64,000 nucleotides of DNA, taken from assembly GCA_033297205.1 (NCBI GenBank), contig MU859100.1:157611-221610 (forward strand), read 5' to 3'. Both the position numbers and the translations under genes were made by a program. The notes under the pieces were generated by a model. The model worked only from the letters and a program-made list of their open reading frames with translations, was not told where the DNA came from and searched no databases. Below, in pieces: positions 47,355 to 58,307 of this stretch (positions are counted from its first letter, which is position 1; each line of letters begins with the position of its first letter). Source of the stretch: Pseudoneurospora amorphoporcata. Taxonomy: Eukaryota > Ascomycota > Sordariomycetes > Sordariales > Sordariaceae.

Positions 47355-48829
47355 ATGGGAGGAACCAGTGGGAAAGAGGGATGAAGATGAGGTGGTTCTG
47401 CAGAAAGGGACCACCAGGATATCTAGGGTACGGGGGTAAAGGAAGGTAATGACCAAAATGGAACTGTACTATTACGATATGAGCATTGTGTATCTTCCCC
47501 GCTTAGGCACTTTGTTACAATAGGAGCATGCTTGAACTTGAGTTGGTCGTTGTCATAGAAATGATAAGCCAGATAATGGAAGTGGTGGCAAAGGAAGGGT
47601 CTCAGGGGCATGGGCCGTTAAAGAACAGGAGGGAAGACGTCTATTTTCCTGACAAGCTCAGTTCATGGTAAAAGAAAGCCACATCCATGAGACCGTTGAA
47701 GTTCTGAGACGTGATATCATGGAAGGTGGAAAAAGGTACCCCAGACCTCAACGCCAGGGATGCGTGGACTGCGTAACGCTTTAGCGGCGCTTCGGTGGAC
47801 CAATGACCGAATGCAGGGGCATCAGCAGCTGTTTTCCGTTTCTTGGCTCAACCTCGAACTGAATTCAACTTCATCTCAACAACAACACCTTGAACACTTT
47901 CCAAGACAGCAAGGATTTTGGCTTGAAAGACTGGAGATTTTTAGACCTCCCTTTACCTGGAATGGTCAACCAGTATACGGGTGCTCACTTTTGGCGTATG
48001 TGTTGCCCTCTGTTGGCTTTTGCACTTCATCCCTTGCCTCTGCACCTCTTGGTTGATGTTTTCGACCCGAAGGCCCAAGAGTTGATACTTTGCCGTTAGT
48101 CTTCTCGAGGTTGAGTTACCGAGAAGAGCTGGAATATGTCATCATTCTTTGACTGTTACTCTACAAAATTGCGACAAAGTTCCAAGCTGACGTTCTGTAG
48201 CCCTTTCGGACCCAACGATTATCTCGGCGCTGCCTCTTTCTGGAAACTACTAAATTGTTTCCATCGACGTTGGCTGAAAGACAAGACGAAATCAACCCCA
48301 CGCTACGTACTACCTTACGGTCATAGCTTTTCGCCTGTCTAGTTGGGATCACAAACTGAAGGAGCGAGCGAGTGCTACGGATCGAGCCTTCCTTGTTTGC
48401 TCAATCCGTCACCAAATCGATTCACATACTTGATATTCTGCTCGTCCGAACTGGAAGCTCCCGCCCTTCCTTGCTCAACAACAAACGTACATATAATCAA
48501 CCATATTTATACCGATCAGATTTTCAACGGGAGCAACTGACGAGAGTCTCCCACCCAAAGTGAACTTCTCCCCACGCCGAGTTCACTTCATCAACTCCCA
48601 TATCCGCCCCCGACCCTCTTACCCGTCAAAGTTGCCTAACATCACGAATCTTACGAAACTCGCGCGCGAGGTCGCTAATAGACCCTCAAGGTCTCGTCAT
48701 CTTGCGGTTCTATTGCCCTCAAGACTGCATTTCCGCTCCATCAGCAACACGTCTATCCAGCGCTTGGGCGACTCGCAGAAAGCAAAGCCATTCGCAAACA
48801 TTCAACCCTGGCCAACTCGCGCTCAAACA
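47355..48829. other. Intergenic and probable rex3 leader
   Basis: About 1.5 kb between two plus-strand genes. The frame of the exonuclease stays open upstream from 48830 to 48560 but has no ATG, so this stretch is taken as leader. No other gene is supported. Confidence 0.55.
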
Positions 48830-50935
48830 ATGGACACGGTTTTACAAAACTTGGGGTCGATCCCCTGCCCTCATGGCGATAGGTGCACTGAGTCCAACTG
48901 TCTCTTCCAACACAGCTGGAACAAGAAGCCAGCAGTTCCGGCATCGGCAAAACATGATGGTCTAATCGAAGATGACAATCCGCGAAAGCGTCGCAAGTTG
49001 TCCTCGGAGCCTACTCAGAGCACAGTATCAACAACAGCAGAATCTTCAAAGCCCAACTTGGAACCTGTGACGGCGAAGAAACCTGTGTCGCCCCCGCCAC
49101 TGGGCCGAAAGCCAACTGTTTTGTCTGTCCAGTCAGCTCCGTTAGCAGCTCCTGCAACCCCAGCAAGCAAACCAGCAGCTACTTCATCACAAACCATTCT
49201 AAAATCTGAGAAGAGTTCCGAGAAAATGGTTCCTATTCGCAGAGTACAAGTTTCTCGGAAAATCGAGACACTCAATCCTCGCATGCTCAAGGGTGTGGCG
49301 CCCGCTACATTCGAATTCCGGTTTAGGGCATTGACCATGCTACACGAACAACTCGCTCGTCTGAACAAAGATATGGAAAAGGCGGCTGGCAAAGATGAGG
49401 AGAGCAAGAAGTTGGTTCTTACTCCGCAAGAACTAATATGGCTTTCTCTGGACTTGGAGGAAAAGATCGCGATGGACAAGCCGGCCATCTACAACAATGT
49501 CATCAAGAACCGCATCACGGGTTACAAGAAGATGACGCCTAAACAATGGAAGGAAGAGCGTCTTGCCGAGATCAAGGAGGAGCAACGCAAAGCCGCTGCG
49601 ACCCAAGCAGGCTCGAAGAAACAGGCTCTCCTGGGTCCTCCTAAGGTGATCAAGACAGGTCTGACGCCGCAAGAGGAGATCGCCTTCCTACCACATCTTC
49701 TCACATCCATCACCGAACTCGCCCAGCACGGCTACGTTCCCAAGCCACCATCGGAGGAGGAAGTCAAGAAGGCACGCGAGGGCATCGAGGCAGCTATGGG
49801 CTGGGAAGTCTGCGACCGGTGCACCAAGCGTTTCCAAGTCTTCCCCGGCCGTCGCGAAGAAGACGGCGCTCTCACCACCGGCGGTCCCTGCACCTACCAC
49901 TGGGGTCGTCTTCTCTACCCCGAACGCAACCCAACCAGCACCGCCCAGCAAGAGATGACCTACAAGTGCTGCAAGCAGCTAGCCGGCGATTCGACAGGGT
50001 GCACAAGCTGCAGTACCCACGTTTTTACCATCAAGTCCCCCGCCCGTCTAGCGACCATCGTGCCCTTCATGGAAACCCCCGAGAACCCATCCGTACCCAA
50101 GGACCGCGCCGTCTGCTTCGACTGCGAAATGTGCTACACGGTCAACGGCCTTGAGCTCGTCCGCTTGACGGCGGTCAACTGGCCCGACGGCAAAGAACTC
50201 CTTGACATCCTCGTCCGGCCGATGGGCGAGATCCTCGATCTCAACTCCCGTTTTTCGGGCGTCTGGCCAGAGGACCTCATCAACGCCGAGCCATGGAAAC
50301 CCGTCGCTCCTCTTGACCCTGCTGTTGACCCCGTCACCGACAACGGCCCAACTACCAAATCCCCACAATCAAACCAGGGACGCAAAAAGATGCAAAGGGT
50401 CGACTCCCTCTCCGTCGCCCGCGACCTATTATTCTCTCTCATATCCCCCACCACCCCGCTCATAGGTCACGGTCTAGAAAACGATCTCAACGCCATGCGC
50501 ATCTGCCACCCTACGCTGATCGACACCGTTCTTCTTTTCCCGCACAAAAAGCTCCTTCCCTATCGATACGGACTAAAGGTGTTGATGGAGTGGAAACTCA
50601 ATAAAGCTATTCAGGTCGAACCAGACGCCGATGCAGCAGCCGATGGGAAGCTACTGGGGCACGATTCCGCGGAAGACGCGAGGGCGGCGGGAGAGCTGGT
50701 GAGGTATATGATTCAAGAGAAGTGGGCGGATATGAAGAGGAAGGGGTGGACTTTGAAGGAGGGGGGTTTTGTGCCGCCTAAGGACAAGAAGGAAATACGA
50801 GGAGAAAAGTGGAAGAAGTGGACGGTGGAGGGGATTGAAGGATCAGCAGCAGCGGGATCGACGGGTGCAATGCTAGCGGAGGTTAAGAGGAGGACGAGGG
50901 ATGGAACGGAGGACGGGGAGGTGGTTGAGGTTTAG
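48830..50935 (+). CDS. rex3: RNA exonuclease 3 (DEDDh family)
   Basis: Single exon, 701 aa, from the first ATG in frame (48830). An N-terminal CCCH-type finger (about 9-25: CPHGDRCTESNCLFQH) is followed by a disordered linker, then conserved helical and Cys-rich parts (WEVCDRCTKRFQVFPGR; YKCCKQLAGDSTGCTSC) seen in Rex3 proteins. The exonuclease domain follows: motif I FDCEMCYT near 429-436, motif II IGHGLENDLNAM near 544-555, motif III LGHDSAEDARA near 608-618. These provide the acidic residues and the His of the DEDDh site. Rex3 trims 3' ends of RNAs such as RNase MRP RNA. An Arg/Ser-rich, leader-like translation upstream of 48830 lacks an ATG; non-AUG initiation cannot be ruled out but is not claimed. 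Confidence 0.93.
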   Translation: MDTVLQNLGSIPCPHGDRCTESNCLFQHSWNKKPAVPASAKHDGLIEDDNPRKRRKLSSEPTQSTVSTTAESSKPNLEPVTAKKPVSPPPLGRKPTVLSVQSAPLAAPATPASKPAATSSQTILKSEKSSEKMVPIRRVQVSRKIETLNPRMLKGVAPATFEFRFRALTMLHEQLARLNKDMEKAAGKDEESKKLVLTPQELIWLSLDLEEKIAMDKPAIYNNVIKNRITGYKKMTPKQWKEERLAEIKEEQRKAAATQAGSKKQALLGPPKVIKTGLTPQEEIAFLPHLLTSITELAQHGYVPKPPSEEEVKKAREGIEAAMGWEVCDRCTKRFQVFPGRREEDGALTTGGPCTYHWGRLLYPERNPTSTAQQEMTYKCCKQLAGDSTGCTSCSTHVFTIKSPARLATIVPFMETPENPSVPKDRAVCFDCEMCYTVNGLELVRLTAVNWPDGKELLDILVRPMGEILDLNSRFSGVWPEDLINAEPWKPVAPLDPAVDPVTDNGPTTKSPQSNQGRKKMQRVDSLSVARDLLFSLISPTTPLIGHGLENDLNAMRICHPTLIDTVLLFPHKKLLPYRYGLKVLMEWKLNKAIQVEPDADAAADGKLLGHDSAEDARAAGELVRYMIQEKWADMKRKGWTLKEGGFVPPKDKKEIRGEKWKKWTVEGIEGSAAAGSTGAMLAEVKRRTRDGTEDGEVVEV

Positions 50936-52083
50936 AGATGCCTTATCACCCTGAAGCCGGGATCACTTGATATTCAGTGAAGAAGAGGTGGTTTGGCTCT
51001 TGAGCATTTTTGCTGCTGGGCTTTTGTTGGACAGGATTTGCTTTATAGATGAAGTCTGTTCTCTCAAGTTCACAGAGTTTCTTGGAACGATGAGCGTCAT
51101 TAAGCGACAGAGGACTGGTAGGTAGCTGGTACATAAGTAGCTATTCTTTGTCGTTAGTGCTCGTACTTTTGACGCATTTAGAGTTCTCAATTGTGGACTA
51201 TGTTGACACTGTGATAGTCTTGCCTATTATTTTATGTTCTGGGCACTTGTATTGTTCAGGTCAATTGTTTACTTCGCCCCCTTCTGTCTCTAACAGCGAC
51301 CGGTTTGATTCCACACCTATAAAAGATCTACACCAGCCTTTTATCAACAAATGTCAGCATCCTCTTCGCCAGATATCGCATCACGGTACGTGTCTTTGAA
51401 CCAAGGAGAATACAAAGACAATAAGCATTGAGCGGAGTTGGTCTAGTCCATGCTTCTCAAGATTCATACACTTATACAAGGTATAATAGCACCACAACAT
51501 TACCATTTATCATCGCACTACCCCCTCTTCTCTTCTCGTCTTCTTCCGTCTTGTGTTGGTTGGAAACACGAGGATAAAGTCTATTTGCCCATTTCTATAT
51601 CTACAGGTAGTCTTTTCTCCCGTGGTCTTCACTACCCCCTCTCCATCTCTCTCTCCTTCCCATATCACAGATGCGCGAGTCCTGGGAACGTGAACAGATG
51701 TCTAGCTCTTGCCCGTTGGCGTTGCAAACTCCCAGAACCACCCAGTCCACCTTTTCCCCTCTCCCTTTCGTCCCTTTCAGTTAAGCAATTGGCAGCAGTT
51801 CCATTGTCGAGAGAGTTCCAGGGTTCCAGACGGATCGAGAAGGACGAAGTTTTTTTTCTTGAGAGCGCATCCACTTTATTTGAATGTTGGTATCTTCGGC
51901 TTCCGAATTCCTAGCAGTTTTCCAGCTCCTCTTCTCGGGTATTCCCATATATCGTTTTCCTTCGAAGTCGGCCGGTTCCCCCGCGCGGATAAACGGAAAA
52001 CCTTCCCCATCTCATCCCCTTCCTTCTCCCACACTTCTCTTTCCATCCTTCCTAAACTCGCTCGCCCGGATAAAATGGCGCGC
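50936..52083. other. Intergenic between convergent genes
   Basis: About 1.15 kb of 3' flank. Frames of 154 and 237 codons (51450-51914, 51709-52422) overlap the qcr7 gene or simple sequence and are not called. Confidence 0.5.
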
Positions 52084-52736
52084 TTAGTTCTTGACAATGG
52101 CAAGGGTGTCGAGAGCGGCCTTCTCGGCGGCCTCGGCCTCGATCTGGTCGATCAGGGGACGGAGGTAGGGGACGTCCTCCTCCTGGGTGGTCCACTCGTT
52201 CTTGGGGAGGAGCTTGTGGGAGAGGGAGAGCTGGGTGGCGCGGCGGATGCGGTAGATGCGGTCGTAGGACTCTCCGGGGCTCAGGCGCTTGAGGGCGGCG
52301 AGGACGGTCTCGTTCTCCTCGGAGATGAGGTCGTCGGCGCTGTGGTAGGTGGTGGTTGGTTAGTCATTGGTGGTGTCGGGTATGTATTGGTAGGTAAGTG
52401 GTCCATCCCGGGGAGGAGGTAGGGGGAAAGATATCGGACGGCGGGATGGGAGCCATTTGAGGTAGAACCGGGCCGAGGAGAGAGACAATGTAGATAAAGG
52501 TAGGATATAGGGCGATGGATTCGATACAGGTAGACACAGCTACGGTCTACGTCACATGGGTCCCGGACCAGACCACGGCTGGCCATCGAGGTATAAGAAG
52601 GGAAATCAACAAAAACTCACCGGAGACCCATCTGACGGTAGCCGGCGGCATTGGTGTACCAGGTGGCGACGGGCTTGAGCATCTTGGACAACCAGCCCCG
52701 CTTAGCGACGGCCTGAACAAGAGAAGGGGCAGACAT
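52084..52736 (-). CDS. qcr7: Cytochrome bc1 complex subunit 7 (QCR7)
   Basis: Two exons: 52736-52621 and 52339-52084 (372 nt, 123 aa), joined inside an Arg codon; the intron is 281 nt. The product reads MSAPSLVQAVAKRGWLSKML, AGYRQMGLRADDLISEEN, YDRIYRIRRATQLSLSHKLL, then PKNEWTTQEEDVPYLRPLI and ends AALDTLAIVKN. It matches the 14-kDa QCR7 (UQCRB) family in length and in the conserved YRQMGLRADD and LPKNEWT motifs. It is a matrix-side subunit of complex III contacting cytochrome b. It lies 6.3 kb from qcr8, another subunit of the same complex. Confidence 0.97.
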
Positions 52737-54327
52737 GGTGATGGATTATGGTCGACCGGGGGGGTTTGGTTAGTCGGTGATAGGTGGTAAGGTGAGGAAG
52801 AATCGAGGAGTCGTCTACTCTCTTGTCGTCTGGTCTGGAATGGCTACAAAGCACGCTTGAAACACCAAGGTCAAGATTCAAGATCGAGGTCGGAAGAGAG
52901 CTAACAAATTGCCGCGACCCGCAAATCAGCACACCGGCGAAAGTCAGCCAGCCAGTGGCCCAGTAGCGCACTGTCCACTACGTACCTAGTAAAGAAGCTC
53001 CGGGTGCTCCGTGCGTTTTTCTTTCCTTCCCCCCAGTCTCCCCGTCTCTCCGGGAAAAGCCGTGTTCTGGTCTGTGATTTGTTGATGCCTCAAAGCTCAG
53101 GCTCTCTAGGAGAATAGTGAAGGTCCGAGGTCTTCCTTTTCTTGGCAAGGGTTTGGGTCACAGACCGTCGTCCGAAATGCCAAGCCAGAAATGAGGTAAT
53201 GGGTCTACCTAGAAGAACTTAAACGAACAGGGCGTCACTTTTTGCGGGCGACGGGCGTTGAGCTTTCCTTTCCCTGCAGTGAAACTGAATCTCGCTGGTA
53301 TCATCTCTTGTCTGGGCAAAGGTTAAACGGCCATCTGGGGCTTTTGGTCTGAACTCCCAAGACCGAGACACGTGATCGTCTGGACACTTTGACACTCAAC
53401 TGAAGCAAAACACGTGCGATCCCGGAGACCCTTTTTCGGTGTCTTCATGACTCGGATGGAAAATTCGAGGCAGCACCCAGCGCATCCGGAATTGCTCTTG
53501 ATTTCATGCGGGAGTCACGGGCTGTTTATAGTGGACAATCAGTGAGGCGACATAAGCGTCGGGATCCCCCGCCGCCATTGCCGCTGGCTGCTCTGTACAT
53601 AGCTCTACCTAGTTCTAGATCCCTCTTAAAAACATATCCATCCTCGGCCTCAAACCGGCATTCGCACACAAGGAAGTTACTATTACTATTATGAGAAAAG
53701 CTTGACTTGATAAGACTCGTGGCTTCCACTTTGTTGAACGATTTGCCAAGTGGAAGAAACCCTTTCTTTGAGAGACGGGACTTCCCACTCCAGTCACCTG
53801 CATACTTACCTACCTTAGCTAGCTCTATACCAGGTAGCCAGCTGCTCGTGTGCTCGAATCCTACCAAATCTGTCTCCAATTTCGAAACAGAAACTTCCTC
53901 CGACTGTCAGTTCCCAAGGATCAGCGCCAGGGCCTCTTTTCCTACGCAAAATCCCGAGCCTCACGGACGAACGGTGATATCTGGACAAGTCTTGTCATCA
54001 ACACCTCGGTCTTCGACTCAGACCCCCCAAGCGAACCTCTTCCCCGCACCCGCGCTAGTACGCTGTTGCAATTCTCCAAGCCGGGAACATCAGGAACAGA
54101 AGAGCATCACAGCAACTTCAAAAGCGCCAACAACAAGCCGAGATCAACCACCCTCTTTCCGACACTGCGGCGACATCACGAGTCACCGATTACTCCGGGG
54201 TCTCTGAGTTGCGACCAGCAGAGACCCCTCGAACAACAACAAAGACGCATCAATCCGACCGACCCGTTCCCCTGCGTCTCGATTCCCCAGTCCCAGTCCC
54301 GACTCGAGCCGAGAGAAGGGTAGCGGC
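52737..54327. promoter_or_regulatory. Divergent promoter region (qcr7 / mitochondrial carrier)
   Basis: 1.6 kb between opposed start codons. A 166-codon plus-strand frame (53707-54207) in the carrier leader is Ser/Pro-rich without a domain and is not called. Confidence 0.5.
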
Positions 54328-55783
54328 ATGTCTAATCTAGAAACCCAACACCACATCTCCCACCCTGGACCAGATTCCGCGAGTTCGGCAGCAGGATATG
54401 GCGTGCGCTCCTTAACAGGCGCCCGGCCACCCGACACTCTTGTTGCGCCCGCCAACTTGGTGACCGAAGAGCTGGAGACAGCAACAGCAGGGCACGACAT
54501 AACAGAGGAAAAGACAGACACAGCGCCGGCAGACTCAATGCAAGGTCCTGACCGGATAACGGGCCTGGAAAGATGGGCAGTTAACGCTTCGGATTCGCAG
54601 TTCAACGCGCTCGCCGGCGCGGTGGGAGGCTTCATGTCCGGTGTGGTTACCTGTCCGCTGGACGTCATAAAGACCAAGTTGCAAGCGCAGGGCGCGGGAC
54701 GCGATGTAGGCCAGCCCAGGATGTACAATGGTTTGGTAGGCACGGCGAACGTAATATGGAAGAATGAGGGCATTCGCGGCATGTATAGGGGTTTGGGGCC
54801 CATAATAATGGGTTACTTGCCCACTTGGGCCGTCTGGTTCACAGTCTACAACAAGAGCAAGATATGGATAGGCGAATACACCGGTATGTCTTTGGTGTTT
54901 GGTATGGAGACAGGGCGTCAATGCTAACATATATGCGACAGACAAACAAGTTGCGGTCAACTTTGGCGCATCCATCATAGCTGGCGCTACCAGTACCATT
55001 GCGACAAATCCGATATGGGTCATCAAGACCCGACTGATGTCGCAGTCGGCATCGCGCGACAGTTCCCAGCTCTCGCTTCACCCCAGGGAGTCCAACACGC
55101 CTACGGTGCGCCCGTCGATGCACTCCCCTTGGCACTACAAGTCCACCTTCGATGCCGCGCGCAAGATGTACACCACCGAGGGCATCCTATCCTTCTACTC
55201 CGGATTGACACCCGCCCTTCTTGGTCTCACTCACGTGGCTGTCCAGTTCCCCGCCTACGAGTTCCTCAAGACCAAGTTTACAGGACAAGGCATGGGCGGC
55301 GCCGCCAGCGATCATCAGCATGGCAAGCCAAGCTTTATGGGCACCTTTGCCGCCTCAGTCCTCTCCAAGATTTTCGCCAGCAGCGCGACGTATCCTCACG
55401 AGGTCATCCGGACGAGACTGCAGACACAGCGCAAGCCTATGCCGAGACAGGAGCACTTGGAAGTGGTTTCCAAGAATGGCGCTGAGCCCAAGCAGCTGGC
55501 TACATTAGCGCCCAAGTATAGGGGCGTGGTGGCCACCTTCAGGACCATCCTGAAGGAGGAAGGCTGGAGAGCGTTTTACGCCGGTATGGGAACCAACTTG
55601 ATGAGAGCGGTCCCCGCGGCGACCGTCACCATGCTCACATACGAGTACGTCATGGACAACCTGAAGCGAGCGAGGAAGCACGGAAACGAGAAGCTGGCCA
55701 AGGTTGCGGAGGTTGCGGCTGTGAAGGCTGAGAGTGTCGAAAAGCCTGAGAGGCCTGAGATTTCCAGCAGCACTAGCAGCTAG
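54328..55783 (+). CDS. Mitochondrial carrier, NAD+/nucleotide subgroup (Yia6/Ndt1-like)
   Basis: Two exons: 54328-54883 and 54942-55783 (1398 nt, 465 aa), joined inside an Asp codon. After a disordered acidic N-terminal extension (about 1-90) there are three mitochondrial-carrier repeats. Their signature motifs are CPLDVIKTKLQ (about 108-118), NPIWVIKTRLM (about 207-217) and YPHEVIRTRLQ (about 335-345). The Trp in the second motif is typical of the branch transporting NAD+, pyrimidine nucleotides, FAD and folate. Together with the YPHE third motif this points to the NAD+ carriers, though pyrimidine carriers remain possible. A Lys/Glu/Ala-rich tail extends past repeat 3. Yeast Yia6 is 373 aa, so both extensions are longer here. 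Predicted location is the mitochondrial inner membrane. Confidence 0.9.
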
Positions 55784-56493
55784 AGCCGTGCAATGGGATC
55801 GAAGGGTGCTCACATGTCTTGAGGCGTTGAGAAGTTGAATATATATATGTAGCCTCCATATGGCGCGAAGCCAACATACACATACAGAGATGGAGCATGC
55901 GAAAAGTGGAATGGGACTGGGAGGGCAAAGGCAAGATAGGGTCACATTGCGATACCCCGGAAGGGCGGTACTGGTACTCGGGATTCTTCATATATATACA
56001 GTTGATATATCGGTATAGCGAGCATATATATAGTCTTGTGTTGAGCATACTTCTGCTTGGTGGTTTGATCCTTCTTGGGAACTGTAGTTGGTGACCACCC
56101 ATTGCTCACAAAATACCACCAGCCTGTTCAATGATCCTGAAAGAATGGCTACTAGATAAATGCTACCAAATAAGGTACTGTTGTTACTTCGTGATGGCAG
56201 GAGCGTCGAAAGGGGCTCCCATTACTCGGCTCCTAACCGGCAAAGGGGGGAAGACGCTCGGTCCACTTGCATCCCATAGTACGATCCTAACAGTTTCGAC
56301 CAAACGAACCTCGAACGATATAACCAACAAAGACCGAAAACAACAACTCATCACCTTCGACATCCACGCTCACCTCAGAGACAATCCCAATTATCTGGCC
56401 TGTTTTTCTTTTTTTTTTAAAAAAAAATTGTTTTTTATTGTTTCCCATTTGCGAGAAATCTCCAAACGCCAATAGACCAATCAAACTCCAAAA
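55784..56493. other. Intergenic
   Basis: About 700 bp with short (AT)n tracts (about 55840-55850, 55990-56035) and a T-run/A-run inverted repeat at about 56402-56428. No gene is supported. Confidence 0.5.
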
Positions 56494-56951
56494 ATGAAGA
56501 CCTCAAGAAACATCAACCCAAAGGTTAGCTCTTCCCAACGTCACGATGACTGATGATTCCCGGGACACTCGCACTTACACAATCAACGCAACAACAGACA
56601 GTAATGGCGCCCCTGGCTGCCTTTACCATGGCTTGGGTCCTGTTTGCATATACGAGGCATTCTATTCAGTCTGCGAAGGTTAATGCTGTAAGTCACTTCA
56701 CGCTCGTCCTTCCATGACGGCATTCAGTCAGGCACATGGCTTCAGAACACCAAACTAGGCTCTAGTCTTTATCCCGCGGCAAGACTCTACCACTATGCTT
56801 TCATCCGATAACTGAATTGTCACAAGATAACAAGATTACTGACCGCAGGCGCACTCTGGTCATATCATAGCAATTTACCCGCGAACAAAACCAGCAGCAA
56901 CAATATCAACACGAGCAGCAGTATCGGGAGAGGGAGAATTCGGACAAGTAA
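56494..56951 (+). CDS. Tiny single-helix protein, isoform A (proximal last exon)
   Basis: Three exons: 56494-56523, 56598-56687 and 56871-56951 (201 nt, 66 aa). Exon 1 gives MKTSRNINPK. Exon 2 encodes one hydrophobic helix (TVMAPLAAFTMAWVLFAYT, then RHSIQSAKVNA). Exon 3 gives a Gln/Arg/Glu-rich tail starting QFTREQNQQQQYQHEQQ. The Arg/Lys-rich flank after the helix suggests a small inner-membrane or ER protein, but I cannot name the family. Exon 3 was chosen over the alternative acceptor at 56849 because a second copy of this region (57178-57234) keeps the same reading frame and a related peptide. Exon 2 alone could also start translation at its internal ATG (56604). Donors are GTTAGC and GTAAGT. 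Confidence 0.6.
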
Positions 56952-57234
56952 CTTCCTTCGCAGCAAATGTATTTTGGAGAGTGGACGAATAGCTAGGCAG
57001 GGTGAGATCGAATCGAAAGGGTACTCGTCAAGTCTCAAGAACAATAAACTGAGCACGCCCACGTACCGCTAAATAAGGCTTTTATTGTCCCTAGTATGCT
57101 TTCATCTGATGGTTCAGAAGTCACAAGAAAAAAAAGAAGTACTGGCCGACGATTCACTCTATTCGTTGCATAGATAGAAATTCACCTACGAAGAACACCA
57201 ACAACATCAACACCAGCAAGAGAGAGAATATTAG
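56794..57234. repeat. Tandem duplication carrying a terminal exon (offset 301 bp)
   Basis: Copy 1 (about 56794-56951) and copy 2 (about 57095-57234) share TATGCTTTCATC, GTCACAAGA, TACTG followed by a TTCACTCT/GCACTCT block, a CATAG acceptor, TTTACC/TTCACC, GAACA.. and CAACA-rich exon sequence. Copies differ by substitutions and gaps, with best conservation in the exon frame. Confidence 0.75.
57178..57234 (+). CDS. Alternative last exon of the tiny protein (isoform B)
   Basis: A 57-nt candidate exon with acceptor GCATAGATAG, encoding KFTYEEHQQHQHQQEREY and a stop. Spliced to exon 2 (ending 56687) it gives a 58-aa isoform. The peptide aligns with the proximal exon's QFTREQNQQQQYQHEQQ and has the same phase. 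About 80 bp of intron in front of each exon also align (TATGCTTTCATC at 56794 and 57095, offset 301 bp), so the two exons arose by tandem duplication. Mutually exclusive use is inference; the distal copy may be silent. Confidence 0.5.
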   Translation, partial: KFTYEEHQQHQHQQEREY

Positions 57235-58300
57235 TCACTCATCGGTTGCCGAGTCTACCTACTGTCCCCCACAACGTAGAACTCCAAAAATGAGGTTCTC
57301 GCGTGCCGGGTCATTCAGTTGAGGAAAGACAGACACAAAGTCACCCGCCAGGCGCCAGAGGTGGAGTGGGCCAATAATGTCGTGAACAAACAACGACGGA
57401 AGTATCAGAGAGCAATCCAAGTTGCACGATACGTCAAGTTCAACGACATAGATGGATGCATGAAAAGGGAAGAAACATGGTCCAATGGACCAAATAGACC
57501 CAAACCAATGCACCAAAGAAAGCGGTCCAGGTCCAGGCCAAAGCAAAGCAAAGACGAGCAATAACTGAAAGCACATGGAGAGAGCAGAGAGCTTACTCAG
57601 TCCCGTCCGCTTGACCGACAAGCCTGCTTGCTGTAAGAGATATTCGGCGTCACTCAAGCAACTATTATATTTCTCTTGTATTCCTCCTGTCCTCACATGA
57701 CCATGGACGTCTGCAACGATGTCTACACCGAGCTTGCTGACAAGAAGATCTTCGAGAAGAAAAGTCGCCGACTGAGCTTTGCAGGCATGGAAGGTTCAGG
57801 GAAAATTCGATGCGTGCCAAAGGGCTCGAGAAAATCGTCAAGAAGGTGGTGATAGAAAGGGCAGGGCAGGGCATGAATCAAGATGACATGACTTGCTCAG
57901 AGTCGCTGGAGACGGCCATTGCAAGGTGTAGGTAAGTTGAATGAATGGGAATGGATCAAGCAAGAGCGCCGTCATTAGGTGCCTATCATCCAATGTAATG
58001 AATGACTTGTACCTTGGTTTCTTCTTTTTCTTCTGGACACGCTTCACCGGCGGATAAGGTAGTTGCTTCAATTCAACCCGACATCACCTCTTTGGCCCTG
58101 CTTCTACAGTGCCACCTAACTCACTTGTGTACCAAGCAGTACGAAACATCACAAGCAAGCCAAGATGAATCAAGACCGTTCGCAACGAAGTCCCCAACAA
58201 GGAAAGCTCGACGAGAATGGTATGAGGATCGAGGATCGAGGTTGGTCCATGTCTCCGACCCGATCAACGTGTGATCACCCACGCACGCACGAGTTTCGCG
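57235..58300. other. Intergenic, no supported gene
   Basis: About 1 kb. An 81-codon basic open frame (57319-57564) has no recognised content. The sequence AACTCCAAAAATGAGG at 57281 resembles the start context of the tiny gene (56484) over 14 nt, which may be chance. Confidence 0.45.
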
Positions 58301-58307
58301 AGGCTCT

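Noticed and set aside
48560..48829. Leader-like N-terminal extension of Rex3 with Arg/Ser-rich composition
   Set aside because: Contains no ATG; the frame is open only by chance or as leader.
56849..56992. Alternative third exon giving an 87-aa product for the tiny gene
   Set aside because: In frame with a usable acceptor, but the duplicated downstream copy does not preserve this frame.
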